Assembly (NCBI GenBank): GCA_038255145.1 | Contig: JBBSLP010000022.1 | Span: 1-64,000 of the forward strand | DNA: 64,000 nucleotides | From: WHTX01 sp038255145 | GTDB lineage: Bacteria > Actinomycetota > Acidimicrobiia > Acidimicrobiales > CAIXPF01 | Direction of reading: 5' to 3' | Shown: positions 1-7,848 of the stretch, piece after piece | Position numbering within the stretch: position 1 is the stretch's first letter | How the letters are laid out: the number at the start of each line of letters is the position of its first letter | The notes under the pieces: generated by a model | Database searches by the model: none | Told to the model about the DNA's origin: nothing | The model's input: the letters and a program-made list of their open reading frames with translations, nothing else | Program-made: the position numbers and the translations under genes

Positions 1-144
1 GCGAGCGTGAGCAGCTCGGCATCGTTGAGTTGGGGGACGAGGCCGACGGGGGGGGCGGCCGGGCTGCCACTCCGGGTGGGCCTTCAGCAGGTCGTCGATC
101 GTGACGTAGAGTCGTGTCGCGAGAGCGTCCAGGTCTGCGTTAAT
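1..144 (-). mobile_element. N-terminal fragment of an IS transposase (IS982-like), frameshifted, cut by window edge
   Basis: Reading leftwards from about 144, the minus strand encodes NADLDALATRLYVTIDDLLK and then, after a frame change, VGLVPQLNDAELLTL. This is the typical N-terminus of actinobacterial DDE transposases of the IS982 type (family recalled, not searched). The frame breaks in a run of eight G on the plus strand (48-55); seven would restore it. No ATG is visible; ATT at 142-144 or an upstream codon would have to be the start. The rest of the element lies outside the window. It is either a decayed copy or carries a homopolymer sequencing error. Terminal repeats could not be assigned. 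Confidence 0.6.
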
Positions 145-365
145 CCGATTCCTACAAGATCCGGGTGGGTTTCACCGCAGATCATGGACGCTTTCGCGCG
201 CTAAGTGGTGGATGACCGCGCAGAGCGCTCCGAACCCTTGGAGCCAATCATCTAGCGGTCGTCATAGCCCAGGGCCACGTGATCAGCGCTGAGGTGGTGG
301 CGCGTCGGGCCAACTGGCGCGGTCATCGGAGCTCCCTCGGTTGGGACGGGGACGGGCTGGACGGA

Positions 366-425
366 GACGGGTCGCACCGAGACAGGTCGCACGGAGGCAG
401 GTCGCACGGGGACGGGTCGGACGGC
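366..425. repeat. Four degenerate 15-bp tandem repeats in the gap between IS fragment and permease
   Basis: Units at 366-380, 381-395, 396-410 and 411-425 follow the pattern GRCRGGTCGCACSGR. They lie just past the stop of the iron permease. The rest of the 145-446 interval shows no convincing gene; open frames there lack the genome's codon bias. An ABC ATPase gene would be expected downstream of the permeases, but none is present. Confidence 0.7.
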
Positions 426-446
426 AACGAAGGTGCGGTTCGGCGC

Positions 447-1526
447 TCACCCAGCGCGGCCCACCCGGTTGGAGCGGGCCAGCAGCCACAGCAGGTAGGG
501 GGCACCGAGGATGCCGGTCACGATGCCCACGGGCAGCTCGGTGGGAGCCACGGCCCGGCGGGCCAACAGGTCGGCCGACAACAGGAGCAGTGCTCCCACC
601 AGGGCCGCAGGCACGACGCTCAGCCCCGGGGCCCGGGTCAGGCGCCGGGCGATGGGCGGGGAGACGAAGGCCACGAAGACCACGGGGCCCGCCGATGCCG
701 TGGCCACCGCGGCCAGGGCCACGCCCACCAGCATGAGGATGCCCTTGGAGCGGTCGACGCGCACCCCCAGGCCGTGGGCGGTGTCGTCACCGAGCTGCAG
801 GGCCCGCAACGGCCGGATGAGCAGCAGGACCACGGGGACGAGCACGACCATGGCGATGCCGACGGGGCGGACGTGTTCCCAGCCCCGCCCGTTCAAGCTG
901 CCCGCCAGCCACACTGCGGCCCGCTGGGCGTCGTAGATCTCGGCTCGGGTCAGCAGGTACTGGGTGATGCTCTCGAGCACGGCGCCCACGCCGATGCCGA
1001 CGAGCACGATGCGGTAGCTGGACACACCCCCCTTGTAGGCCAGCAGGTACACGGCCAGCGCGGCCAGCAGGGCACCGCCCAGGGCGCTGAGGGAGACGAA
1101 GGCGTAGGAGCCACCCATGGTCACGATGACGAACACGGCGGCGGCGCTGGCCCCGGCGTTGACACCGATGATGTCGGGGCTGGCCAGGGGGTTGCGGGCC
1201 AGGCTCTGGAAGATGGCGCCGGAGAAGCCGAACGCCGCGCCCACCAACAGGCCGGTCAGGGCCCGGGGCAGGCGCAGGGTGTGGACGATGAAGTCGACGT
1301 CGGGGCGCCCGAAGCCGAACACAGCGGGGATCACGTCGCGCAGGGGGATGGGGAAGTCGCCCACGCTGAGGGAGATGCAGAAGACCACGGCGATGGCCAC
1401 GGCCAGCACGATGGACACAGCAACGGAGCGAGCCCGCAGCTGACGGCGGGCGTTGACCACACGCTGGCGGGCCGCAGTGAGCCGCTCCTCGGCCAGGGAC
1501 GGGGCGGTGCGCAGGGTGGTGGCCAT
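447..1526 (-). CDS. FecCD-family iron-siderophore ABC transporter permease
   Basis: Predicted inner-membrane permease of 359 residues for Fe(III)-siderophore, haem or cobalamin uptake (FecCD/BtuC family). Family marks include the N-terminal helix followed by LSVGDFPIPLRDV, then LRLPRALTGLLVGAAFGFSG, the ARNPLASPDIIGVNAGA segment and a C-terminal GIVTGILGAPYLLWLL segment. Length is close to the usual 330-350. ATG 1526 starts two bases after the stop of the upstream paralogue, so the two genes are cotranscribed and probably form a heterodimeric channel. No ATPase or binding-protein gene follows. Confidence 0.9.
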   Translation of the reverse strand: MATTLRTAPSLAEERLTAARQRVVNARRQLRARSVAVSIVLAVAIAVVFCISLSVGDFPIPLRDVIPAVFGFGRPDVDFIVHTLRLPRALTGLLVGAAFGFSGAIFQSLARNPLASPDIIGVNAGASAAAVFVIVTMGGSYAFVSLSALGGALLAALAVYLLAYKGGVSSYRIVLVGIGVGAVLESITQYLLTRAEIYDAQRAAVWLAGSLNGRGWEHVRPVGIAMVVLVPVVLLLIRPLRALQLGDDTAHGLGVRVDRSKGILMLVGVALAAVATASAGPVVFVAFVSPPIARRLTRAPGLSVVPAALVGALLLLSADLLARRAVAPTELPVGIVTGILGAPYLLWLLARSNRVGRAG

Positions 1527-1528
1527 GG

Positions 1529-2623
1529 TCAGATGGCCGCCAGCTTGCGGCGGCGCACCAGGGCCACGAAGAAGGGGGAGCCGATCAGGGCGGTGACGAT
1601 GCCGACCTGCAGCTCTCCCGGTCGGGCCACGACCCGGCCGATCACGTCGGCTCCCAGCAGCAGCACCGGGGCCAGCACCATGGAGTAGGCCAGGATCCAG
1701 CGGTAGTCGGGTCCGGTGATGGCCCGGGCCACGTGGGGGACGGTCAGGCCGACGAAGCCGATGGGCCCCGCCGCCGCGGTGGCGGCGCCGCACAACATGA
1801 CCACCGACACCGCACTGAACAGCCGGGCCCGACCCACCCGCTGACCCAGGGATCGAGCCACGTCGTCACCCAGGGACAGGGCGTTGAGCAACCGCCCCGA
1901 GGCCAGGGCCATGACGCTGCCGATGGCGATGAAGGGCCAGATCTGGCGGACCACGTCGCTGCCCCGACCGGCCAGGGAGCCCACGGCCCAGAAGCGGAAC
2001 TGGTCGAGGGTGGCCACGTCGAGCAGGAGGATGGCGCTGGTGAAGGAGCCCAGCAGCGCGGTGATGGCCGCGCCGGCCAGGGCCAGCTTGACCGGGGTGG
2101 CACCTTGCCGACCCAGCGCCCCCAGGGCGTAGACGGCCACCGAGGTCACCGCCGCGCCGAAGAAGGCGAACCACACGTAGCCGATGACGCTGCCCACGTC
2201 GAAGGCGTAGATGCTGATGACGACCATGAGAGCGGCACCGGCGTTGACGCCGAGGATGCCCGGGTCAGCCAGGGGGTTGCGGGCCACGCCCTGCATCGTC
2301 GCCCCGGCCAGGCCCAGGGCCGCTCCCACCATGAGGCCGATGGCCGTGCGGGGCAGGCGCAACGAGTGCACGATGAGGTGGTCGTTGATGGTGGGGTCGT
2401 AGTTCACCAGGGCATCGATGACCACGCGCAGGGGGATGGGTTTGGAGCCGAAGGCCACGCTGGCCAGGCACACCAGCACCAGGGCCACCACCGAGAGCGC
2501 CAGGCCGAAGGCCCGTCCGCCGAACCCGTGGAACAGGCCCCTGCGGGTCCGCGCCGGCGAGGTCGGTTTCGTGGGGAGCGACACCTGCTCCGACCCCAGC
2601 GCGGTTGCCATGACGGCGAACAT
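1529..2623 (-). CDS. FecCD-family iron-siderophore ABC transporter permease (first gene of pair)
   Basis: A 364-residue permease paralogous to its downstream neighbour, with the family motifs LRLPRTAIGLMVGAALGLAG, ARNPLADPGILGVNAGA, a mid-protein GxxVGRARLF region and a terminal GIVTALIGSPFFVALVRR. Start ATG 2623 is preferred because AGGA lies seven bases upstream as a Shine-Dalgarno; ATG 2611 is an alternative. That AGGA is inside a perfect 16-bp palindrome overlapping the start codon, so expression is probably controlled by a metal-dependent repressor. Substrate cannot be read from the sequence; ferric siderophore is the family default. Confidence 0.9.
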   Translation of the reverse strand: MFAVMATALGSEQVSLPTKPTSPARTRRGLFHGFGGRAFGLALSVVALVLVCLASVAFGSKPIPLRVVIDALVNYDPTINDHLIVHSLRLPRTAIGLMVGAALGLAGATMQGVARNPLADPGILGVNAGAALMVVISIYAFDVGSVIGYVWFAFFGAAVTSVAVYALGALGRQGATPVKLALAGAAITALLGSFTSAILLLDVATLDQFRFWAVGSLAGRGSDVVRQIWPFIAIGSVMALASGRLLNALSLGDDVARSLGQRVGRARLFSAVSVVMLCGAATAAAGPIGFVGLTVPHVARAITGPDYRWILAYSMVLAPVLLLGADVIGRVVARPGELQVGIVTALIGSPFFVALVRRRKLAAI

Positions 2624-2637
2624 TAGGCGGTCCTAAT
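2622..2637. promoter_or_regulatory. Palindromic operator-like site ATTAGG-N4-CCTAAT over the permease start
   Basis: A perfect 6+4+6 inverted repeat (ATTAGG ACCG CCTAAT read on the minus strand) overlaps the start codon and ribosome binding site of the first iron permease. TTAGG/CCTAA half-sites resemble those of DtxR/IdeR boxes, but the canonical 19-mer has them nine bases apart, not four. Binding by a DtxR- or Fur-type regulator, for example the gene at 41732-42421, is inference. Confidence 0.55.
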
Positions 2638-2690
2638 AACAACCGACAGGCCAGAGTGGACCTCTGCCTCAGGAAGCCCTCACCGGCGCA

Positions 2691-3104
2691 TCACCGGGGC
2701 ATGACCGGGGAGCCGTGGTGGGCGATCAGCTTCCAACCCACCGGCGTTCGGGCAAACACGTTGAGCGCGGCAACCGTGCTGCCCCGAGGACCATCGAGCA
2801 GGTTCTCGTCCCCCGTCACCAGGGCCACGTCACCGATGAGCTCGACCACGGGGTCACCGAGGATGAACTGCAGGCGCTGGGGGCCGCCGAAGAGGGCGAA
2901 CCACGACGCCGCCACCTGACCCCAACCCCGCAGGGTGGCCCAGCCGGGATGGGTGCACACGACGCGGTCGCTGTGCTCCCAGATCACCGACATGGCGTCG
3001 ATGTCCGCGGCCTCGAAGGCGTCGTAGAAGCCCTGGTTCACGGCCAGCACGGCGACCACGTCGTCGCTCGAGCTGGCGGGCCCAGCAGGGGATGGCGACG
3101 TCAC
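2691..3104 (-). CDS. SnoaL-like / nuclear transport factor 2-fold protein
   Basis: A 137-residue single-domain protein of the SnoaL_3/DUF4440 type (NTF2-like alpha+beta barrel). Visible marks are the opening helix (VNQGFYDAFEAADIDAMSVI), a WATLRGWGQVAASW segment, and paired strands ending in GWKLIAHHGSPV. These folds serve as small hydrolases, isomerases or ligand binders, so the substrate cannot be assigned. GTG 3104 is chosen as start, giving a normal family length. It is divergent from the alpha/beta hydrolase, with 54 bases between the start codons. Confidence 0.8.
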   Translation of the reverse strand: MTSPSPAGPASSSDDVVAVLAVNQGFYDAFEAADIDAMSVIWEHSDRVVCTHPGWATLRGWGQVAASWFALFGGPQRLQFILGDPVVELIGDVALVTGDENLLDGPRGSTVAALNVFARTPVGWKLIAHHGSPVMPR

Positions 3105-3158
3105 CGCCTCACCGTAACCCCCCTCCCGCCTGGCCCGCCCGACCCGCCAGGCTGCAAG

Positions 3159-3998
3159 ATGCGCGCCATGGAGCTCGTCCGTTCGACCGACGGGGTCGTC
3201 CTCGCCCTGCACGACCTCGGCGGCGGGGGCGACCCGGTGCTGCTGGTGCACGCGACCGGCTTCTGCGGCCGCATCTGGGACCCCGTCGCCGCCCACCTCG
3301 ACGGCTTGCGGCGTTGGGCCCCCGACCTGCGGGCGCATGGCCGCACCCCCCGTCCGCCGGGGGCCAGCGTGGACTGGCGGCGCATCGCCACGGACGTGCT
3401 GGCCACCGTCGACCACCTGGGCATCGACGGCATCGCCGCCGTGGGCCACTCCATGGGTGGGGCCTGCCTGTTGCTGGCCGAGGTCGATCGGCCCGGCACC
3501 TTCGGCCAGCTGTACCTCTACGACCCCGTGGTCCCCCTCGAGCCGCCCGGACCCGATTCGGCCCCCAACCAGCTGGCCGCGGGGGCCCGCCGCCGGCGCG
3601 ACACCTTCCCCTCCCGCCAGGCCGCCATCGACAACTTCGGCGCCAAACCCCCCTTCGACGTGCTGGCCCCCGAATCCCTGTGGGCCTACGTGGACCACGG
3701 CTTCGAGAGCCAGGAGGACGGTTCGGTGCGCCTGCGCTGCCGGCCTGCGGACGAAGCGGAGACCTACGAGGGTGGCTCGCTCCACCACGTCGCCGATCGC
3801 CTGGCCGAGGTGGCCTGCCCGGTCACCATCGCCCACGGGGTGCCCGAGGAGGGCCGGCCCAGCGCCTGGGCGCCAGAGGTGGCCCGCCGCCTCCCCCAGG
3901 GTCGGGAGCTGGTCTTCGAACAGCTCGGCCACTTCGGCCCCCTGCAGGAGCCGGCCACCATCGCCACCTCCATCCTCGACGCCTTCGGGACCCGCTGA
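3159..3998 (+). CDS. Alpha/beta-fold hydrolase
   Basis: A 279-residue alpha/beta hydrolase. The oxyanion segment reads VLLVHATGFCGRIWDPVA, the nucleophile elbow is GHSMGG, a late LYLYDPVVPLEPP segment probably follows strand 6, and the catalytic His is likely in QLGHFGPLQEP near the C-terminus. Esterase, lactonase or haloperoxidase-like activity is possible; the substrate is unknown. ATG 3159 gives the first residues MRAMEL; ATG 3168 is an alternative. Its stop overlaps the next start codon (TGATG), so it is translationally coupled to the PAP2 phosphatase. Confidence 0.88.
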   Translation: MRAMELVRSTDGVVLALHDLGGGGDPVLLVHATGFCGRIWDPVAAHLDGLRRWAPDLRAHGRTPRPPGASVDWRRIATDVLATVDHLGIDGIAAVGHSMGGACLLLAEVDRPGTFGQLYLYDPVVPLEPPGPDSAPNQLAAGARRRRDTFPSRQAAIDNFGAKPPFDVLAPESLWAYVDHGFESQEDGSVRLRCRPADEAETYEGGSLHHVADRLAEVACPVTIAHGVPEEGRPSAWAPEVARRLPQGRELVFEQLGHFGPLQEPATIATSILDAFGTR

Positions 3999-4585
3999 TG
4001 CGCGTGCCCCACCTGCCCGTCCCCCATCTACCCATGCCCCAGCTACCAGGGCCCGACGACTTCGCCGTGGGCCGCCGCTTCGACGAGGCCGCCGAGGACG
4101 CGCTCGACCTGGTGCGGGGCCACCCCGTGGCTGACCGCTTCGCCTACGCCGTGTCGGAGGCCGCCAACTTCAGCGCCGTGTGGCACGTGCTGGCCTGGCT
4201 ACCCGTGCTGCGTGACCGGCGGGCCGCGCCCCGGGCCGCGGCCATCAGCCTGGCCATGGCGACCGAGTCCCTGGTGGTCAACGGATGGGTCAAGCAGTTC
4301 TTCCGTCGGGGCCGACCCGTGCACACCGACAGCCGGCCCCACCACCTGCGTGTGCCCCTGACCAGCAGCTTCCCCTCGGGCCATGCCAGCTCGGCGGTGA
4401 TGGCCGCCGCCCTGTTGGGTCAAGACCGCCGCCTGCGCCCCGTCGTCTACCCCCTGGCCGTGGCCGTGGCCACCAGCCGGGCCTACGTGCGCATCCACCA
4501 CGCCTCCGACGTCGTCGGTGGGGCCGTGGTGGGGGGGTTGCTGGCCGCCGTCGCCCGCCGTCTGGTCCCCCGCCCGCGCCGCTGA
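3998..4585 (+). CDS. PAP2-family membrane phosphatase
   Basis: A 195-residue phosphatidic acid phosphatase type 2 protein. The three-part active site is complete: KQFFRRGRP, then SSFPSGHAS, then SRAYVRIHHASD. Such enzymes dephosphorylate lipid phosphates such as undecaprenyl diphosphate, phosphatidate or decaprenyl-phosphoribose intermediates at the membrane. The N-terminus carries a proline-rich HLPVPHLPMPQLP stretch. ATG 3998 overlaps the hydrolase stop by one base, so the pair is an operon. Confidence 0.88.
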   Translation: MRVPHLPVPHLPMPQLPGPDDFAVGRRFDEAAEDALDLVRGHPVADRFAYAVSEAANFSAVWHVLAWLPVLRDRRAAPRAAAISLAMATESLVVNGWVKQFFRRGRPVHTDSRPHHLRVPLTSSFPSGHASSAVMAAALLGQDRRLRPVVYPLAVAVATSRAYVRIHHASDVVGGAVVGGLLAAVARRLVPRPRR

Positions 4586-4628
4586 GGGCCTGGTCACCGG
4601 TCCAGCGCCCCCCGTCGATCGGGGGGCG

Positions 4629-4793
4629 TCAGTTCTCGGGCGTACCTGCCGTGGCCAGCAGGGCGCGGACGTCGAGGAGGATGTCGGAGATCTCGTTGCT
4701 GGAGACGAGATCCCGGCGGACGAGGTGGGTCAGGCTCTTGTCGATGAGCGCCAGCGCCTCGGCGATCGATCCCGGTTCGACGGTACTGGGCAT
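4629..4793 (-). CDS. Small conserved-looking protein, 54 residues
   Basis: This short minus-strand gene encodes 54 residues starting MPSTVEPGSIAEALALIDKS and containing SSNEISDILLDVRALL. It has a good Shine-Dalgarno (GGAGGTGAGGGG) just before ATG 4793 and GC-rich third positions like its neighbours. The protein is a predicted pair of amphipathic helices; no family is recognised. Its LLD-(V/L)-R-LL tail loosely recalls the small protein at 60462-60755. Function unknown. Confidence 0.6.
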   Translation of the reverse strand: MPSTVEPGSIAEALALIDKSLTHLVRRDLVSSNEISDILLDVRALLATAGTPEN

Positions 4794-4954
4794 CAGTTCC
4801 CCTCACCTCCCGCGTCCCCGGCTGGTCCGGATCTGGGGCCCACCGTACCCAAGGCCTGTGACGGTCGGCCGCCCCGCCGCCCCCACCAGGGGTTACCGAG
4901 GTCACACTTCACGCAGCCGTCATCGTCGGGTGCCGGCGGCGGTCCGCCCCCGAG

Positions 4955-4989
4955 GGCCGACCCGGGGCTTTCGAACCCGGGGGTCGGCC
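4955..4989. other. GC-rich hairpin upstream of LLM oxidoreductase
   Basis: GGCCGACCC (4955-4963) pairs with GGGTCGGCC (4981-4989), with further pairing of CGGGG and CCCGG inside. It lies 17 bases before ATG 5007, with no U-tract. It may be a leader structure affecting expression of the following gene or simply a GC-rich palindrome. Confidence 0.4.
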
Positions 4990-5006
4990 ACGGTTAAGGT
5001 CCGGGC

Positions 5007-6017
5007 ATGTCCGACGTCCTGGGCGTGACCTTCGCCGGCTTCACCCCTCTCGGTCCCCGACGCGCTGTCGAGGTGGCCCAACGTGCCCAGGAACTGGGCT
5101 ACCGCTCCTTCTGGACGGCCGAGGCCTCGGGCCCCGAGTCCTTCGCCACCCTGGCCGCGGTGGGTGCCGTGGCCCCCGGCCTCGACCTGGGCACCGGCAT
5201 CGTGCCCCTGCAGGTGCGTTCCCCCCTGCTGGCGGCCATGGGTGCGGCCACCCTGCAGGACCTGCACCCCGACCGGCGCATCCTGCTCGGTGTGGGCATC
5301 TCCACCCCCGCCATCACCGAGCGCTGGCACGGTGTCACCTACGGCGAGCACCCCCTGGCTGTGGTGCGGGAGTACCTCGAGGTCACCCGCCAGCTCCTCG
5401 CCGGCGACCCGGTCACCCACGACGGACCCACCTACAAGCTCAAGGGCTCCCAGCTCGGGGTGCGGCTGGGTGAGCGCAAGCCCCTGCTCGTCCTGGCCGC
5501 GCTGAACCCGGGCATGTTGCGCCTGGCCGGCGAGCTGGCCGATGGCGTGCTCCTCAACTACCTGCCGTCGAGCTACGTGGGCCCCTCGGTGGAGACCGTG
5601 CGGGCGGCGGAGGCGGCTGCGGGCCGCGAGCCCGGCAGCTGCCGCATCTTCGCCCTGGTCCACGCCGGCGTGGCCGAGCGCACCGAGGATGCGGCCGAGC
5701 GGGCCCGCAAGGACATCTGGTCCTACGCGACGGCCAAGGGCTACGCGGCCATGTTCCGCAAGGCCGGCTACGACGACGAGCTCGACGAGATGACCGCGGC
5801 CCGAGCGGCGGGCGACCGCAAGGCCCAGGTGGCGGCCATCTCCCAGCGCATGTGCGACGACATCGACTTCGTGGGCTCCGCTGAAGACGTGGCCACGTTC
5901 GTGCGCCGCTACGCCGAGGCCGGCATCGACGAGCCCGTGGTCATGCCCCTGCCCTGGGGCCCCGACCGCATGGCCGTCATCGACGACACCATCACCGCCG
6001 CCGCCACCGCGGTGTGA
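5007..6017 (+). CDS. LLM-class (luciferase-like) F420-dependent oxidoreductase
   Basis: A 336-residue luciferase-like monooxygenase-fold protein. Typical features are the opening strand and RAVEVAQRAQELGYRSFWTAE, the LDLGTGIVPLQVRSP barrel strand, and RILLGVGIS before the mobile loop, with ADGVLLNYLPS near the centre. In actinobacteria most of this subgroup use coenzyme F420, and cofC lies in this window, so F420 is inferred as cofactor. The substrate is unknown. Its stop overlaps the GTG start of the DNA glycosylase gene by four bases. Confidence 0.85.
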   Translation: MSDVLGVTFAGFTPLGPRRAVEVAQRAQELGYRSFWTAEASGPESFATLAAVGAVAPGLDLGTGIVPLQVRSPLLAAMGAATLQDLHPDRRILLGVGISTPAITERWHGVTYGEHPLAVVREYLEVTRQLLAGDPVTHDGPTYKLKGSQLGVRLGERKPLLVLAALNPGMLRLAGELADGVLLNYLPSSYVGPSVETVRAAEAAAGREPGSCRIFALVHAGVAERTEDAAERARKDIWSYATAKGYAAMFRKAGYDDELDEMTAARAAGDRKAQVAAISQRMCDDIDFVGSAEDVATFVRRYAEAGIDEPVVMPLPWGPDRMAVIDDTITAAATAV

Positions 6018-6739
6018 GCCCCGGGGCGCCGCTCGACCTGTCCGTGGTGGACCCGGGCGGCCTGCCCCTGGCCCTGGCCGCCGTCCACGCCAACGCGGCC
6101 GTGGGCGAGACCGTGCTCGTACGCCTCGGCCCCCTCGACCCCCACCGGATGGCCGATGTGGTGCTCGGGGCGGGCTTCGACGGGCTCGACGGCGTCGGCC
6201 AGGGCATCGACGACCCGACCGTGACCGTGGTGCGCCGGGCCCGGACGCTGGCCGACACCGTGGGCCCGGGCATGCGCCTGCTGCTGTGCGGCCTGAACCC
6301 CAGCCTCTACGCAGCTGACGCCGGGGTGGGCTTCGCCCGGGCCGGCAACCGCTTCTGGCCCGCAGCCCTGGCCGCGGGCCTGGCCACCGAGGCCCGGAAC
6401 CCCCTCCACGCCCTGGAGCACCACGGCACGGGCATGACCGACCTGGTCAAGCGGGCGACCGTGGCCGCGGCCGAACTCACGGTGGCCGAGTACCGGGCCG
6501 GCGCCGGGCGCATCGAGCGCCTGGTGCGCTGGCTGGAGCCCGGGGCCATCTGCTTCGTGGGCCTGGCCGGCTGGCGGGCGGCCATGGACCGCAAGGCCGT
6601 GGCCGGCCCCCAGCCCGGGGGCCTGGGCGGACGACCGGTCTACGTCATGCCCTCGACCAGCGGGCTCAACGCCCACTCCCGCCCCGCCGACCTGGCCGAG
6701 CACCTGCGGGCAGCGGCTGCCCTCGCTCCCCCGCGCTGA
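6014..6739 (+). CDS. mug: Mug/TDG-type mismatch-specific uracil-DNA glycosylase with N-terminal extension
   Basis: Base-excision repair glycosylase for G:U/G:T mispairs. The catalytic block GLNPSLYAADAGVGFARAGN and the DNA-intercalating block MPSTSGLNAHSR match the Mug family. The usual Mug is about 170 residues; this one has 241 because about 85 residues precede the catalytic domain (PLALAAVHANAAVGETVLVR), which look like a separate small alpha/beta domain of unknown role. GTG 6014 overlaps the preceding stop (GTGA), so it is coupled to the LLM gene. Repair activity is inferred from the intact motif. Confidence 0.82.
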   Translation: MSPGAPLDLSVVDPGGLPLALAAVHANAAVGETVLVRLGPLDPHRMADVVLGAGFDGLDGVGQGIDDPTVTVVRRARTLADTVGPGMRLLLCGLNPSLYAADAGVGFARAGNRFWPAALAAGLATEARNPLHALEHHGTGMTDLVKRATVAAAELTVAEYRAGAGRIERLVRWLEPGAICFVGLAGWRAAMDRKAVAGPQPGGLGGRPVYVMPSTSGLNAHSRPADLAEHLRAAAALAPPR

Positions 6740-6792
6740 CGCCGGCCCCCCGGACCTGACGCCCAGCCCGGCGGACGGGGCCCGGCGTTCGG

Positions 6793-7848
6793 TCAGCGGG
6801 CCTGGTCGCGGCGGGCGGCCCGGCCCCGGCCCGCGTAGGCCCGGTGCACGGGGAAGGGGCGCAGACCGGCTGCGCTCGACACCCGCCCCCACAACCCTCC
6901 AGGGCCCAGCACCGCTTGGCACAACAGGGCGAGCACCACCGCGGTCAGCTGCAGGGCCACGTCATGGCCGTCCACCAGCTCCGATGCCAACACCCACAGC
7001 CCGGCGCCGACCATGGGCCCCTCGATCGAATCGAGCCCGCCGATGCCCACGGCGATCAGGGCGGGCACCGTCCACGCCGTCAGGGAGAAGGCGGTGGCGG
7101 CGTCGACCGAACCCTGCTGGAAGGCGGTGACCGCCCCCGCAGCACCGACCACCGTCGCCGCCACCAGCCACGTCACCCAGCGGGCCCGACGCAGGGGCAG
7201 GTCGAGGGCGGCGGCCGCCTCGGGCTCGTCGGTGGCCGCCCGCAGGGCCAGGCCCGAAGGGGACCGGCGCAGGCCGTGGGCGGCGAGCACGGCGCCGATG
7301 CCCAGGACCACGGCCAGGGAGGTGGCGAGGGCGTCCCGCGACCCCAGGGCGGCCACCGCGGTGATGTCGTGGGGGGCGCCATCGGCCAGGGGTCCGACGC
7401 GGCCGGCCACGGCGGCGGCCGCCGCCGCCCCCACCCACGTGGCCAACGATGCCCCCACCGGGGACAACCGCAGCACGACGGGCACCAGCACCACGCCGAG
7501 CACCAGGCTGGCGCCTCCGGCCACGGCCACGCCCACCACGGGGTTGAGCTCGAGGCGATCCACCGCCTCCACCAGGGCCAACGCCCCGAATCCGCTGAGG
7601 CCGAACACGCCGATGAGCAGCACCCCGGCGCCGGCCAGTACGGCCACCGCCTCGGCCACGGCCACCAGCACCAACAGGTCGGCCACGACCCGGGCCGTGC
7701 CCGCCGACGCCCACAGCGGCGTGGACACCACGAAGGCGAACAGGACCAGCCCGACCACGGCCGACACCACCGACCCTCCGGGTAGGAAGCCACCAGCAGG
7801 CGCGTCCACGCCCGATGCCGTGCCCGGCTCGTGGCGACGCGGGCTCAC
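6793..7848 (-). CDS. LivM-like ABC transporter permease (second permease of operon)
   Basis: A 351-residue multi-spanning protein of the branched-chain amino acid/urea permease type. The C-terminal half carries the LivM signature region: PSGLALRAATDEPEAAAALD followed by RARWVTWLVAATVVGAAGAV and IGGLDSIEGPMVGAGL. GTG 7848 overlaps the stop of the preceding permease gene by four bases. The partner ATP-binding protein in the same operon has lost its catalytic motifs (see 8783-10204), and no substrate-binding protein is nearby, so active transport by the usual mechanism is doubtful. Substrate unknown. Confidence 0.75.
   Translation of the reverse strand: MSPRRHEPGTASGVDAPAGGFLPGGSVVSAVVGLVLFAFVVSTPLWASAGTARVVADLLVLVAVAEAVAVLAGAGVLLIGVFGLSGFGALALVEAVDRLELNPVVGVAVAGGASLVLGVVLVPVVLRLSPVGASLATWVGAAAAAAVAGRVGPLADGAPHDITAVAALGSRDALATSLAVVLGIGAVLAAHGLRRSPSGLALRAATDEPEAAAALDLPLRRARWVTWLVAATVVGAAGAVTAFQQGSVDAATAFSLTAWTVPALIAVGIGGLDSIEGPMVGAGLWVLASELVDGHDVALQLTAVVLALLCQAVLGPGGLWGRVSSAAGLRPFPVHRAYAGRGRAARRDQAR

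Noticed and set aside
279..1688. Plus-strand frame rich in His, Gly and Gln
   Set aside because: Antisense shadow of the FecCD permease; no codon signature of its own.
2622..2637. Canonical 19-bp IdeR/DtxR box
   Set aside because: Half-sites match but their spacing is four rather than nine bases, so only an operator-like palindrome is claimed.
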